From Eoetvoesia sp035555955 (GTDB taxonomy: Bacteria; Pseudomonadota; Gammaproteobacteria; Burkholderiales; Burkholderiaceae_B), in NCBI RefSeq assembly GCF_035555955.1, contig NZ_DATMGA010000018.1:13123-77122 (forward strand): a DNA stretch of 64,000 nt, read 5' to 3'. The stretch's first letter is position 1; the number at the start of each line of letters is the position of its first letter. The position numbers were made by a program, and so were the translations under genes. Of this stretch, positions 25,050 through 34,734 are shown in pieces. Under the pieces are notes generated by a model, which saw only the letters and a program-made list of their open reading frames with translations, did no database searches and had not been told where the DNA came from.

Positions 25050-27879
25050 GGCGGCGCGGTTCGCCCGAACCGAACAGGTTGTCGTCGCAGCGTCCGCAGA
25101 GCGTCGGGTGATCCGGATTGCGGCCGACGTCGGCGCGATGGTGCCAGCATCGTTCGCATTTCGGCGCGCCGCTGGGTGCAACCTGCACGCGTAGTTCCTG
25201 GGCGGTGGGATGCACGGTTGCGCGCGATACGATCAGGACGAAGCGCAAGTCGTCTTCGAGGGAAAGCAGCATGTCGTAGTCGTCGCCGCCGGCATAGATG
25301 TCCAGTTCGGCCGCCAGGGATGAGCCGATTTCGCCGGTGGCGCGCACGTCTTCGATCTTGCGCATGGCTTCGGCGCGGATTTCCCGCAGGCGCTGCCATT
25401 TCGCGGTGAGTTCAGCCGCGTCCACCTGGTCGGGCAGGGCGTGGAACAGTTCGGTGAAGATGCTGGGCGTGTCGCCTTGCCCATGCAGGTCCTTCCAGGC
25501 CTCTTCGGCGGTGAACGACAAAACGGGCGCCATCAGCTTGAGCAGCGCGTGCGTAATATGGTACAGCGCGGTCTGCGCCGAGCGGCGGGCCAGGCTGTTC
25601 TGGCCGGCGGTGTACAGCCTGTCCTTGAGGACATCCAGGTAAAAGGCCCCAAGGTCTTCAGAACAGAAAATCTGCAGGCGCGATACCGCAGGGTGGAACT
25701 CGTAGCGCTTGTAGTTGGCCAGGGTTTCCTTTTGCATCTGTTCGGTCATGGCCAGCGCGTAACGGTCGATCTCGAACATCTGGTCCAGCGGCACGGCATT
25801 GGCGTGAACGTCGAAATCGACGACATTGCCCAGCAGGAACTTGAGCGTGTTACGGATGCGGCGATAGCCTTCGACCACGCGCTTGAGGATTTCGTCGGAA
25901 ATCGACAGTTCGCCCGAGTAGTCGGTGGAGGCTGTCCAGAGGCGCAGGATTTCGGCGCCCAGCGAGTCGGAGACTTTTTGCGGGGCGATGACGTTGCCGA
26001 CGGACTTGCTCATCTTGCGGCCCTGGCCGTCCACCACGAAGCCGTGGGTCAGCAGGGCCTTGTAGGGCGGCGCGCCGTACAGCATGCAACTGGTCAGCAG
26101 GGACGAGTGGAACCAGCCGCGATGCTGGTCGGAGCCTTCCAGGTAAAGGTCGGCCGGCCATTTGAGCTCGTCGGCGTGCGAGCCTTTGAACGCATGGTCT
26201 TTTCCGCCCAGAACGGTGGCGTGCGTGGTGCCCGAGTCGAACCAGACATCCAGCGTATCGCGATTCTTTTCGTAGTGCTCGGCGTCGTCGCCCAGCAACT
26301 CGCGCGGATCCAGCGATTGCCAGGCTTCGATGCCGTTCTTCTCGACGCGCAGGGCGACTTCTTCGAGCAGTTCCACCGTGCGCGGGTGCAGCTCGCCGGT
26401 TTCCTTGTGCACGAAGAAAGCCATGGGCACGCCCCACTGGCGCTGGCGTGAGAGTGTCCAGTCGGGGCGGTTGGCGATCATGGCATGCAGGCGCGCGCGT
26501 CCCCAGGCGGGGTAGAACTCGGTCTGGTCTATGCCGGCCAGGGCCGATTCGCGCAGCGTCTTGCCTTCCTTGGGCTGCCGGTCCATGCCGGCGAACCACT
26601 GGCTGGTCGCGCGATAGATGATGGGCGTCTTGTGCCGCCAGCAGTGCATATAGCTGTGGCTTTGCATTTCGTGCTTGAGCAGTGCGCCGGCGTTGTCCAG
26701 CGCCTTGACGATTTCGGGGTTGGCTTTCCAGATCATGAGTCCGCCAAACAACGGCAGGCTGTCCACATAATGGCCGTTGCCCATGACGGGGCCGATTATC
26801 TGGTCGTCGGGCAGGCCGTGGGCCTTGCACGAAATAAAGTCGTCCACGCCATAGGCCGGCGCCGAATGCACGACGCCGGTACCGGCGTCCAGGGACACAT
26901 AATCGGCCAGATAAATGGGCGACATGCGCTGATAGCCGGGGTCGGCGTCGTAAAGCGGGTGCTTGAACTCCAGGTTGGCCAGGGCCGAGCCCGTCGTCGT
27001 GGCGATGACCGTGCCGCTCAATTGCCATTGTTCCAGGCAGGGGGCGACGAGGTCCTTGGCCAGCAGCAGCAGGGGGCCGGTAGCGCGGGGCTGGTCGAGC
27101 CTGACCAGGGAGTACTCGATTTCGGGGTGTACGTTGAGGGCCTGGTTGGCCGGCAGCGTCCAGGGCGTGGTGGTCCAGATGACGACCGCGCCGTCGTCGA
27201 TCTGCTCCAGCCCGAAGGCGCGGGCCAGTTTTTCCTTGTCGCCGAACTTGAAGGCGACATGCACCGCCGGATCCTTGCGGTCGGCATATTCGACCTCGGC
27301 CTCGGCCAGGGCCGAGCCGCAGTCGAAGCACCAGTTCACCGGCTTCAGGCCCCGGAACACATAGCCTTTGTCCATGATGCGGGCCAGCACGCGAAGCTCA
27401 TCGGCTTCGTTGCTGTGATTCATGGTGAGATACGGGCGGTCCCAGTCGGCCAGGACGCCCAGGCGCTTGAAGTCCCGGCGCTGGCGGTCGATTTGCTCAT
27501 GGGCGTAGGCGCGCGCCTTGGACTGGACTTCAGCCACCGGCAGGTGCTTGCCGTATTTTTTTTCGATCTGGATTTCGATGGGCATGCCGTGGCAATCCCA
27601 GCCCGGCACATAGTGCGCGTCGTAGCCCGCCATGGAGCGGCTTTTGACGATGATGTCCTTCAGGATCTTGTTGACGGCATGGCCGATGTGGATGTCGCCG
27701 TTGGCATACGGCGGGCCGTCGTGCAGCACGAACTTGGGGCGTCCCTTGCTGGCGGCGCGGATGGCCGCATACACCTTTTTTTCTTCCCATTCGGCAATCC
27801 ATCCCGGCTCGCGCTTGGCCAGGTTGCCGCGCATGGGAAAGGGGGATTCGGGCAAGTTCAGAGTGTTTCTATAGTCCAT
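25042..27879 (-). CDS. ileS: Isoleucyl-tRNA synthetase
   Basis: Class I aminoacyl-tRNA synthetase, 945 residues. The HIGH motif is in NGDIHIGHAVNK, the KMSKS motif in GRKMSKSVGNV, and the C-terminal zinc-binding cysteines are in KCERCWHHRADVG and LCGRCDDNLFG. The editing domain lies between. I chose the ATG at 27879 (MDYRNTLNLPESPFPMRGN), which overlaps the ribF stop by 11 bases; an in-frame start at 27912 lies deeper inside ribF and is less likely. It forms the conserved ribF-ileS-lspA unit. Confidence 0.98.
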   Translation of the reverse strand: MDYRNTLNLPESPFPMRGNLAKREPGWIAEWEEKKVYAAIRAASKGRPKFVLHDGPPYANGDIHIGHAVNKILKDIIVKSRSMAGYDAHYVPGWDCHGMPIEIQIEKKYGKHLPVAEVQSKARAYAHEQIDRQRRDFKRLGVLADWDRPYLTMNHSNEADELRVLARIMDKGYVFRGLKPVNWCFDCGSALAEAEVEYADRKDPAVHVAFKFGDKEKLARAFGLEQIDDGAVVIWTTTPWTLPANQALNVHPEIEYSLVRLDQPRATGPLLLLAKDLVAPCLEQWQLSGTVIATTTGSALANLEFKHPLYDADPGYQRMSPIYLADYVSLDAGTGVVHSAPAYGVDDFISCKAHGLPDDQIIGPVMGNGHYVDSLPLFGGLMIWKANPEIVKALDNAGALLKHEMQSHSYMHCWRHKTPIIYRATSQWFAGMDRQPKEGKTLRESALAGIDQTEFYPAWGRARLHAMIANRPDWTLSRQRQWGVPMAFFVHKETGELHPRTVELLEEVALRVEKNGIEAWQSLDPRELLGDDAEHYEKNRDTLDVWFDSGTTHATVLGGKDHAFKGSHADELKWPADLYLEGSDQHRGWFHSSLLTSCMLYGAPPYKALLTHGFVVDGQGRKMSKSVGNVIAPQKVSDSLGAEILRLWTASTDYSGELSISDEILKRVVEGYRRIRNTLKFLLGNVVDFDVHANAVPLDQMFEIDRYALAMTEQMQKETLANYKRYEFHPAVSRLQIFCSEDLGAFYLDVLKDRLYTAGQNSLARRSAQTALYHITHALLKLMAPVLSFTAEEAWKDLHGQGDTPSIFTELFHALPDQVDAAELTAKWQRLREIRAEAMRKIEDVRATGEIGSSLAAELDIYAGGDDYDMLLSLEDDLRFVLIVSRATVHPTAQELRVQVAPSGAPKCERCWHHRADVGRNPDHPTLCGRCDDNLFGSGEPRRHA

Positions 27880-28834
27880 GGAGGGCAAAATATTCGCGGG
27901 CGTTTTGCGCATCTTTATCGATGGCGGAAATCATGGTGGGCAGGTCGGGAAATTTTTCTTCGTCCCGAAGGTATTCGAGGAATTCGATGCGTGCCAGTTT
28001 ACCGTATGCATCGACGTGGCAATCCAGCAGATGCACCTCGAGCAGGATGCGGCCGGCGTTGGATACGGTGGGGCGCACGCCCAGGCTGGCAACGCCATTG
28101 ATGGGGTGGCCGGCCAGTCCGTGGGCGCGCACCACGTATACGCCCGAGCGCGCCGCGCACAGCTGGGGCACGCGCAGGTTGAGAGTGGGGTAGCCCAGGG
28201 TTCGCCCGAGCTTCTGGCCATGGATGATGTGGCCGCTTATGCGGTAGGCGTGGCCCAGCAGGTGCTCGGCGCGCTCCAGGTTGCCCACGGCCAGGGCGGT
28301 GCGCACTTCCGAACTGGATATCCGGTAGCCGTGCTCGTCGAGCACGTCGGTAATGGTTTCAACCTCGAAGCCGTATTGCTTGCCGGTGCGGCGCAGCAGG
28401 TCGACGTCGCCCATGCGCTTGTGGCCGAAGCGGAAGTCCTCGCCCACCAGCAGCCAGCGGGTGTTCAGACCCTGGACGAGCAGAGACTTGATGAAATCTT
28501 CGGCGCTCATGTCGGACAGCGCCTGGTTGAAGTGCTCGAGAAGTATCTGGTCGATGTTCAGGCGGGCGATGGCCCAGACCTTGTCGCGCAGGCTGCTGAT
28601 TTGTGTGGGGATGAGTTCGGGCCGCTGGCCGCGCATGGCGAAATAGGCGCGCGGATGCGGCTGGAAGGTCATGACGGTGGAAGCCAGGCCGCGTTCGCGG
28701 GCCAATTGGCCGACTTGTGTCAGGATGGCCTGGTGGCCGCGGTGGACGCCGTCGAAATTGCCGATGGTTACCGCGCTGGGGCGGTCGCTATCGTGACGGG
28801 GAAGGGTGCGATAAATTATTGGGGCAGGTTTCAC
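27869..28834 (-). CDS. ribF: Bifunctional riboflavin kinase / FAD synthetase
   Basis: Makes FMN from riboflavin and then FAD. The 321-residue protein has the N-terminal nucleotidyltransferase domain (AVTIGNFDGVHRGHQ, with the HxGH-like motif; VGEDFRFGHKRMGD; ISSSEVRTAL) and the C-terminal kinase domain (GRTLGYPTLNL, then ASLGVRPTV and EVHLLDCHVDAYGKL). The start is GTG at 28834. It faces purN across a 47-base divergent gap, so the two promoters overlap there. Confidence 0.97.
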   Translation of the reverse strand: MKPAPIIYRTLPRHDSDRPSAVTIGNFDGVHRGHQAILTQVGQLARERGLASTVMTFQPHPRAYFAMRGQRPELIPTQISSLRDKVWAIARLNIDQILLEHFNQALSDMSAEDFIKSLLVQGLNTRWLLVGEDFRFGHKRMGDVDLLRRTGKQYGFEVETITDVLDEHGYRISSSEVRTALAVGNLERAEHLLGHAYRISGHIIHGQKLGRTLGYPTLNLRVPQLCAARSGVYVVRAHGLAGHPINGVASLGVRPTVSNAGRILLEVHLLDCHVDAYGKLARIEFLEYLRDEEKFPDLPTMISAIDKDAQNAREYFALHGL

Positions 28835-28881
28835 GTCTGAGAGTTTACAATTTTACGTTGTCCAGCTCAGGAAATTATATT

Positions 28882-29565
28882 TTGTTTGCCGTAAATTCTC
28901 CCTCTTGCCGTTTCGTCGTATTGATTTCCGGGCGTGGATCCAACCTGCAGGCCATCGTCCAGGCGCTACGGGAAAGGGTGCCTTCGGCGCAGGTCTGCGC
29001 CGTCATTGCCAACACAGCGGGCGCGCAGGGCCTGGCCTGGGCCAGCGAGCAAGGAATAACGGCTACACTTGTGCCGCACGGCGACTACGCCACGCGCAAC
29101 CAGTTCGACCAGGCCCTGGCCGGCGCCATTGACGCCCATCGGCCCGACTACGTGCTGTTGGCGGGCTTTATGCGTATTTTGACCGACGAATTCGTCGAGC
29201 ACTTCAGTGGCCGGCTGATCAACGTCCACCCTTCGCTGCTGCCTTCTTTTCCCGGCCTGCATACGCATCGCCAGGCACTCGAGGCCGGTGTGCAATGGCA
29301 CGGCTGCACGGTGCATTTCGTCACGCCGACGCTCGACCACGGCCCCATCATCGCCCAGGGCATCGTTCCGGTGCTGGCCGACGATACGCCTGCGTCGTTG
29401 GCCGAGCGCCTGCTGGAAGTGGAGCACCAGGTGTATGCGCAAGTGGCGTGCTGGCTGGCCGAAGGGCGGGTAACGCTGGATGCCCGGCAGCGCGTTCAGG
29501 TACAAGGCGTTCCGACCCGTTCCTATATGAATATGATTGCGCCGCAAGGCGCGCAGGCTGAATAA
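28882..29565 (+). CDS. purN: Phosphoribosylglycinamide formyltransferase (GAR transformylase)
   Basis: Folate-dependent third step of purine synthesis. The frame contains VVLISGRGSNLQAIVQAL (GAR-binding loop), INVHPSLLPSFPGLHTHRQAL with the catalytic Asn-His, WHGCTVHFVT, and LDHGPIIAQ with the catalytic Asp. No ATG fits: the only one upstream lies inside ribF antisense. I chose TTG at 28882, which has AGGA 9 bases before it and gives 227 residues, slightly longer than E. coli (212). The start codon is therefore the least certain part. Confidence 0.92.
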   Translation: MFAVNSPSCRFVVLISGRGSNLQAIVQALRERVPSAQVCAVIANTAGAQGLAWASEQGITATLVPHGDYATRNQFDQALAGAIDAHRPDYVLLAGFMRILTDEFVEHFSGRLINVHPSLLPSFPGLHTHRQALEAGVQWHGCTVHFVTPTLDHGPIIAQGIVPVLADDTPASLAERLLEVEHQVYAQVACWLAEGRVTLDARQRVQVQGVPTRSYMNMIAPQGAQAE

Positions 29566-29578
29566 ATAAAGGCAGACT

Positions 29579-31027
29579 ATGGCAACAGCAGAAAAACCCC
29601 GGCGCGGGCCTTCCAGGCGCACCGAGCCCCGAAGCAGCGCTGCCCGCAATTCGGCTTCGCGCGGCTCCGAGCCGCGGCGTAGCGGCGCCCAGGAGCAAGG
29701 GCCGAGCCGGCCCTACGTCATGGCGGCGGCGCGCATCGAGCAGGTGCGCAGCGTGCTGGGCGAGGTCTTGCAGTGGGAATATCCCGCCGACGCCGTGTTG
29801 TCGCACTGGTTTCGCGCCCATCCCAAGCTGGGTTCGCGCGATCGCGGCGAGGTGGCGGACGCGGTCTTCGATGTGCTGCGCAATTTGCGCCGCTACCGGC
29901 AATTTGCCGAAAGCGGCGTCGGCCCCTCGGCCCGGCGCCTGGCCATCCTGGGCCTGTCCACGGTATTCAGCAAAGACGTCCTGAACACCGGACTGGACGA
30001 CGTCGAGCGGGATTGGCTGGAGCATGTGCGGCGCATCGACGTGGCGGGCTTGTCGCGGGCAGTGCGCGCCAGCCTGCCGGATTGGCTGGACGAACGCCTG
30101 TCCCGGCTGGAAGATGCCGATGCGCTGATCGACGCCCTGAACGCCACGGCGCCGCTGGATATCCGCGTCAATCCGCTCAAGGTGGAGCGCGATGCCATGC
30201 TGGCGAGCCTGCGCTCGGGGCCCGCGGCGCGCTTCGATCCCGCTCCTACGCCATACTCGCCCTGGGGCATACGCCTGCAGGGCCGGCCGCCGGTCAACCG
30301 CTGGCCCATGTTCGAAAACGGCGAAATCGAGGTGCAGGACGAGGGCAGCCAGATTCTGGCGGCCCTGGTGGGGGTCAAGCGCGGCGAGATGGTCATCGAC
30401 TATTGCGCGGGCGCGGGCGGCAAAACCCTGTTGCTGGGCGCGTTGATGCGATCCACCGGCCGCCTGTACGCTTTCGATGTGTCCGCGGCGCGGCTGGCGC
30501 GGGCCAAGCCCCGTTTTGCGCGCAGCGGCCTGTCCAACATCGTCCCCGTGGTCATTGCCGACGACAACGACCAGCGCGTCAAGCGCCTGCGCGGCAAGGC
30601 GCAGCGGGTGCTCATCGACGCGCCATGCAGCGGTTTGGGGACGCTGCGGCGCAATCCCGATCTCAAATGGCGCCAGCACCCCGAGTCCTTGCAGGAACTG
30701 ATGGCGGTCCAGGCGCGTATTTTGCGCCAGGCGTCGCGTTGCGTGGCGCCCGGAGGGCGGCTGGTGTATGCCACCTGCAGCGTCCTGCCGGAAGAGAACG
30801 AGAAGCAGGTAGAAGCGTTTTTGGCCGAGAATCCCGAATTTACGCTGCTGGATGCCGGCAAGATCGTGCAAGATCGTTGCAAAAATCTGACACTTCAAGG
30901 CCCCTGGCTGGCGATGCGGCCTGACCGCCACGGCACGGACGGATTCTTTGCCGCGGTCATGGAGCGCGCCAAGCCGGCGGATGCCAAACCGGCTCTGGAG
31001 GCCGAAGATGGGCCGGAGGGCGATTGA
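29579..31027 (+). CDS. RsmB/NOP-family RNA (cytosine-5) methyltransferase
   Basis: SAM-dependent rRNA m5C methyltransferase of the RsmB/NOL1/NOP2 family, 482 residues. After a basic, low-complexity N-terminal 40 residues comes a NusB-like helical part, then the methyltransferase: VIDYCAGAGGKTLLLGALM (SAM motif), DAPCSGLGTLRRNPDLKW (motif IV) and YATCSVLPEENEKQV (motif VI), with the two catalytic cysteines. Whether it is the true RsmB (16S C967) or a paralogue cannot be settled: the usual fmt/def neighbours are absent. It starts 13 bases after purN and is likely cotranscribed. Confidence 0.88.
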   Translation: MATAEKPRRGPSRRTEPRSSAARNSASRGSEPRRSGAQEQGPSRPYVMAAARIEQVRSVLGEVLQWEYPADAVLSHWFRAHPKLGSRDRGEVADAVFDVLRNLRRYRQFAESGVGPSARRLAILGLSTVFSKDVLNTGLDDVERDWLEHVRRIDVAGLSRAVRASLPDWLDERLSRLEDADALIDALNATAPLDIRVNPLKVERDAMLASLRSGPAARFDPAPTPYSPWGIRLQGRPPVNRWPMFENGEIEVQDEGSQILAALVGVKRGEMVIDYCAGAGGKTLLLGALMRSTGRLYAFDVSAARLARAKPRFARSGLSNIVPVVIADDNDQRVKRLRGKAQRVLIDAPCSGLGTLRRNPDLKWRQHPESLQELMAVQARILRQASRCVAPGGRLVYATCSVLPEENEKQVEAFLAENPEFTLLDAGKIVQDRCKNLTLQGPWLAMRPDRHGTDGFFAAVMERAKPADAKPALEAEDGPEGD

Positions 31028-31195
31028 CGCTGGCCAGGCATGCGGACAAGGCCTGCCGCCTTGGGCGTTTCGTGGCCCGATTCCCGTACAGCTGCTTGAT
31101 TTTGCTCAAAAACTATTTTGCAATACCGCTGTCATAGAAAGAGCAACTGGGCTAAACTCCTTTAGTCATTCAATGCGAGGCCTAAAATAGGGTTT

Positions 31196-32407
31196 ATGGA
31201 CAATTTTCTTACTTTTCTTGCCGGCGGTTTACTTCAGTATTCCTGGTGGCAAGTCGTTATTGTTACGTTGGTGCTTACCCATATCACCATTTTAGGCGTC
31301 ACGATTTTCCTGCATCGCAGCCAAACGCACCGGGGCCTCGACCTTCACCCCTCGGTCATGCATTTCTTCCGTTTCTGGCTGTGGCTCACCACGGGCATGG
31401 TCACCAAGGAATGGGTGGCCATTCACCGCAAGCATCACGCCAAGTGCGAACGCGAAGGCGATCCGCACTCGCCCGTCATCTTCGGCATCGGCAAGGTGTT
31501 CTTCCGCGGCGCCGAACTATACCGCCAGGAAGCCGCCAACGCCGAAACCCTCAAGCGCTTCGGCCACGGCACGCCCGACGACTGGCTCGAGCGGCATCTG
31601 TACGCGCGCCATAGCGTCCTGGGCGTCATGATCATGCTGGTCATCGACCTTGCCCTGTTCGGCGTCCTGGGCCTTACCGTATGGGCCGTGCAAATGGCCT
31701 GGATTCCCTTTTGGGCCGCCGGCGTCGTCAACGGCATCGGCCACTGGTGGGGCTACCGCAATTACGCCAGCCCCGACACCAGCACTAATGTGTTTCCCTG
31801 GGGCCTGATCATCGGCGGCGAAGAGCTGCACAACAACCATCACGCCTACGGCACGTCGGCCAAGTTCTCCACCAAGTGGTGGGAATTCGACATCGGCTGG
31901 GGCTATATCAGGATACTCAGCGCCCTGCGCCTGGCCACCGTGCGGCGCGTGGCGCCCAAGGTCAAGCTCGAGCCGGCCACGGCGCCGGTCAGCCTGCAAA
32001 CCCTGGAAGGCGTCATCCTGCACCGCTACGAAATCCTGGCCCGCTATACCGACCTCATCAAAAAGGCCGCCGCCGAAGAGCTCGCCAAGCTCAAGCCCTT
32101 GCGCAGCAAGGGCGGGGCGGATTCCCGCTGGCAGTCGCTCAGCCGCGCCAAGAACCTCATCAGCAGCACCGACGATGCCCAGCTCGAGCCCTCGCAGCGC
32201 GCCGAGCTCGACACGGCGCTGGCCGGCAGCCAGTCCTTGTCCACCCTGGTGCAGATGCGCCGCGAGCTGACTCGTCTGTGGGAAAGCTCCACGGCCACCA
32301 GCGAGCAGTTGCTCAATGACCTGCAGGCCTGGTGCCAGCGCGCCCAGCAAAGCGGCATCGAGGGGCTCGAACAGTTCTCCTATCGGCTGCGTCGCTACGC
32401 AGCATGA
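31196..32407 (+). CDS. Membrane fatty-acid (acyl) desaturase with C-terminal extension
   Basis: Di-iron membrane desaturase, 403 residues. The three histidine boxes are HRSQTHR (40-46), HRKHH (77-81) and HNNHH (212-216), with hydrophobic pairs before the first and between the second and third. It would insert a double bond, probably delta-9, in membrane acyl chains; the position is inferred from the family. After about residue 250 comes a roughly 150-residue hydrophilic helical extension rich in Lys, Glu, Leu and Ser that is not needed for the desaturase fold. Its stop overlaps the start of the helicase gene as ATGA. Confidence 0.87.
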   Translation: MDNFLTFLAGGLLQYSWWQVVIVTLVLTHITILGVTIFLHRSQTHRGLDLHPSVMHFFRFWLWLTTGMVTKEWVAIHRKHHAKCEREGDPHSPVIFGIGKVFFRGAELYRQEAANAETLKRFGHGTPDDWLERHLYARHSVLGVMIMLVIDLALFGVLGLTVWAVQMAWIPFWAAGVVNGIGHWWGYRNYASPDTSTNVFPWGLIIGGEELHNNHHAYGTSAKFSTKWWEFDIGWGYIRILSALRLATVRRVAPKVKLEPATAPVSLQTLEGVILHRYEILARYTDLIKKAAAEELAKLKPLRSKGGADSRWQSLSRAKNLISSTDDAQLEPSQRAELDTALAGSQSLSTLVQMRRELTRLWESSTATSEQLLNDLQAWCQRAQQSGIEGLEQFSYRLRRYAA

Positions 32408-34710
32408 TCGAGCAGTTAAATCCGGAACAGCAAGCCGCCGTCACACTTCCACCCCAGCATGCCCTGGTGCTCGCCGGGGCAGGTAGTGGCAAAACCCGGG
32501 TACTGACCACCCGCATGGCCTGGCTCATCCAGACGAGCCAGGCCAGTCCCTTCAGCCTGCTGGCTGTCACTTTCACCAATAAGTCGGCGCGCGAAATGCT
32601 GACGCGCCTGTCCGCCTTGCTGCCCATCAATACGCGCGGCATGTGGGTGGGCACGTTCCACGGCTTGTGCAACCGCATGCTGCGCGCGCACCATCGCGAT
32701 GCCGGCCTGCTGCAGACCTTTCAGATCCTCGACTCGGCCGATCAACTGGCCGCCATAAAAAGGCTGATCAAGGGCGCGGGCATCGACGACGACAAATACC
32801 CGCCGCGCGATGTGCAGCGCTTCATCAACGGGGCCAAGGAAGAAGGCCAGCGTCCCGGCGATGTGGAGGTGTGGGACGCCCACAGGCGCCGCCTGGTCGA
32901 AATCTACCAGATGTACCAGGACCAGTGCGAGCGCGAAGGCGTCGTGGATTTCGCCGAGTTGCTGCTGCGGGCCTACGAGCTGTTGCAGCGCAATGCGCCC
33001 GTGCGCGAGCATTACCAGCGGCGCTTCCGGCATATTCTGGTCGACGAGTTCCAGGACACCAATACCTTGCAGTACCGCTGGCTCAAGCTGCTTGCGGGCG
33101 GCGGCGCCTGCATGTTCGCCGTGGGCGACGACGACCAGTCCATCTATGCATTTCGCGGCGCCAATGTCGGCAATATGGCCGAGTTCGAGCGCGACTATGC
33201 GCATGGCAACGTCATCCGGCTTGAGCAGAACTACCGTTCGTACGGCCATATCCTGGATTCGGCCAATGCGCTCATTGCCCACAACAGCGCCCGCCTGGGG
33301 AAGAATCTGTGGACCGAGCAGGGCGAAGGCGAGCCCGTGCGCGTTACCGAACAGCCGTCCGATTTGCTCGAGGCGCAATGGATTGTCGACGAGATCAAGG
33401 CGCTTGTGGGCGAAGGCAGCCTGCGCAGCGAGATCGCGGTGCTGTACCGTAGCAACGCCCAGTCGCGGGTCATCGAGCACACGCTGTTTTCGTCCCGCAT
33501 TCCCTACAAGGTCTATGGCGGGCTGCGCTTTTTCGAGCGCCAGGAAATCAAGCATGCGCTGGCGTATTTGCGGCTCATCGACAATGTGCAGGACGATACT
33601 TCGTGGCTGCGCGTCGTCAATTTTCCGGCGCGCGGCATAGGCGCGCGCACGCTGGAGCAGTTGTCCGACCTGGCGCGCCAGGGCAATACCAGCCTGTACA
33701 AGGCCGTGCCGTTGATGTCGGGCAAGGGAGGCGCCAATCTGCTCAAGTTCGCCGAGCTTATCCAGCAAATGGCGCACGAGGCCCAGGTCCTGTCCTTGCC
33801 GGAACTCGTCGAGCACGTCGTTCATCACAGCGGCCTTCGTACCTTTTATCAGGGCGAAAAAGAGGGCGCCGACCGGCTCGAAAACCTGCAGGAACTGGTC
33901 AATGCCGCCGCGGTGTTCGAGGCGGAGGAGAACTTCGAGGGTCTGCCTGCTGGGCGCGTCGTGATGTCCGATGCCGCCGAGCAGCCCGGCGATGCGCTTG
34001 CGGACGATGCTTCCGGCGGCGTGTTCGACTCACTGCCCCAGATGTCGCCGCTGGGTGCCTTTCTTTCCCATGCGTCGCTGGAGGCCGGCGACAACCAGGC
34101 CCAGGCGGGGCAGGATGCGGTGCAATTGATGACCGTGCATGCGGCCAAGGGGCTGGAATTCGATACAGTGTTCATCACCGGCGTCGAAGAGGGCCTGTTC
34201 CCGCACGAGAACAGCCTGATCGAAGCGGCGGGGCTGGAAGAAGAACGGCGGTTGATGTATGTGGCCATTACCCGCGCGCGCAGCCGCCTGTACCTGACCC
34301 TGGCCCAAAGCAGGATGCTGCATGGGCAAACCCGCTACGCCATGCGTTCGCGCTTTCTGGACGAGATTCCCGAAGAGCATCTCAAGTGGCTGACCCCCAA
34401 GGAAGGCAACCGGCTCGCGGCCAGCGGCGCTTGGCCGGCGGCGGGCGCCTATCGCCGCGGCGATGCCTACGGTCGTCCTTCCACGGGCATTGCAGCGCCC
34501 AGGCAGGCGCGCAGTGTGACCAGCGGGGTCTCCGTGGGCGACAAGCATTTCCGCATCGGGCAGGGGGTTCGGCACGCCAAGTTCGGCGAGGGCACGATAA
34601 TCGGCCTTAGCGGCGCGGGTACGGACGCCCAGGCGCAGATCCAGTTCCGCGACGCGGGCACCAAGACCCTGGCGCTGGGCATCGCCAAGCTGGAAATCAC
34701 CGTCGGCTGA
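32404..34710 (+). CDS. uvrD: UvrD/Rep-type superfamily 1 DNA helicase (DNA helicase II)
   Basis: ATP-dependent 3'-5' helicase for mismatch and nucleotide excision repair, 768 residues. Seen in order: the Q motif (LNPEQQAAV), Walker A GAGSGKTRVL, motif Ia (TFTNKSAREM), motif II VDEFQDTN, motif III GDDDQSIYAFRGA, motif IV (VLYRSNAQSR), motif V LMTVHAAKGLEFD, and motif VI YVAITRAR. The C-terminal Tudor-like segment (VRHAKFGEGTIIGLSG) matches UvrD rather than Rep. The ATG at 32404 overlaps the desaturase stop. I see no LexA box nearby, as expected for an internal operon gene. Confidence 0.95.
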   Translation: MIEQLNPEQQAAVTLPPQHALVLAGAGSGKTRVLTTRMAWLIQTSQASPFSLLAVTFTNKSAREMLTRLSALLPINTRGMWVGTFHGLCNRMLRAHHRDAGLLQTFQILDSADQLAAIKRLIKGAGIDDDKYPPRDVQRFINGAKEEGQRPGDVEVWDAHRRRLVEIYQMYQDQCEREGVVDFAELLLRAYELLQRNAPVREHYQRRFRHILVDEFQDTNTLQYRWLKLLAGGGACMFAVGDDDQSIYAFRGANVGNMAEFERDYAHGNVIRLEQNYRSYGHILDSANALIAHNSARLGKNLWTEQGEGEPVRVTEQPSDLLEAQWIVDEIKALVGEGSLRSEIAVLYRSNAQSRVIEHTLFSSRIPYKVYGGLRFFERQEIKHALAYLRLIDNVQDDTSWLRVVNFPARGIGARTLEQLSDLARQGNTSLYKAVPLMSGKGGANLLKFAELIQQMAHEAQVLSLPELVEHVVHHSGLRTFYQGEKEGADRLENLQELVNAAAVFEAEENFEGLPAGRVVMSDAAEQPGDALADDASGGVFDSLPQMSPLGAFLSHASLEAGDNQAQAGQDAVQLMTVHAAKGLEFDTVFITGVEEGLFPHENSLIEAAGLEEERRLMYVAITRARSRLYLTLAQSRMLHGQTRYAMRSRFLDEIPEEHLKWLTPKEGNRLAASGAWPAAGAYRRGDAYGRPSTGIAAPRQARSVTSGVSVGDKHFRIGQGVRHAKFGEGTIIGLSGAGTDAQAQIQFRDAGTKTLALGIAKLEITVG

Positions 34711-34734
34711 GCCGGCGCCCGATACGAACCCGGA

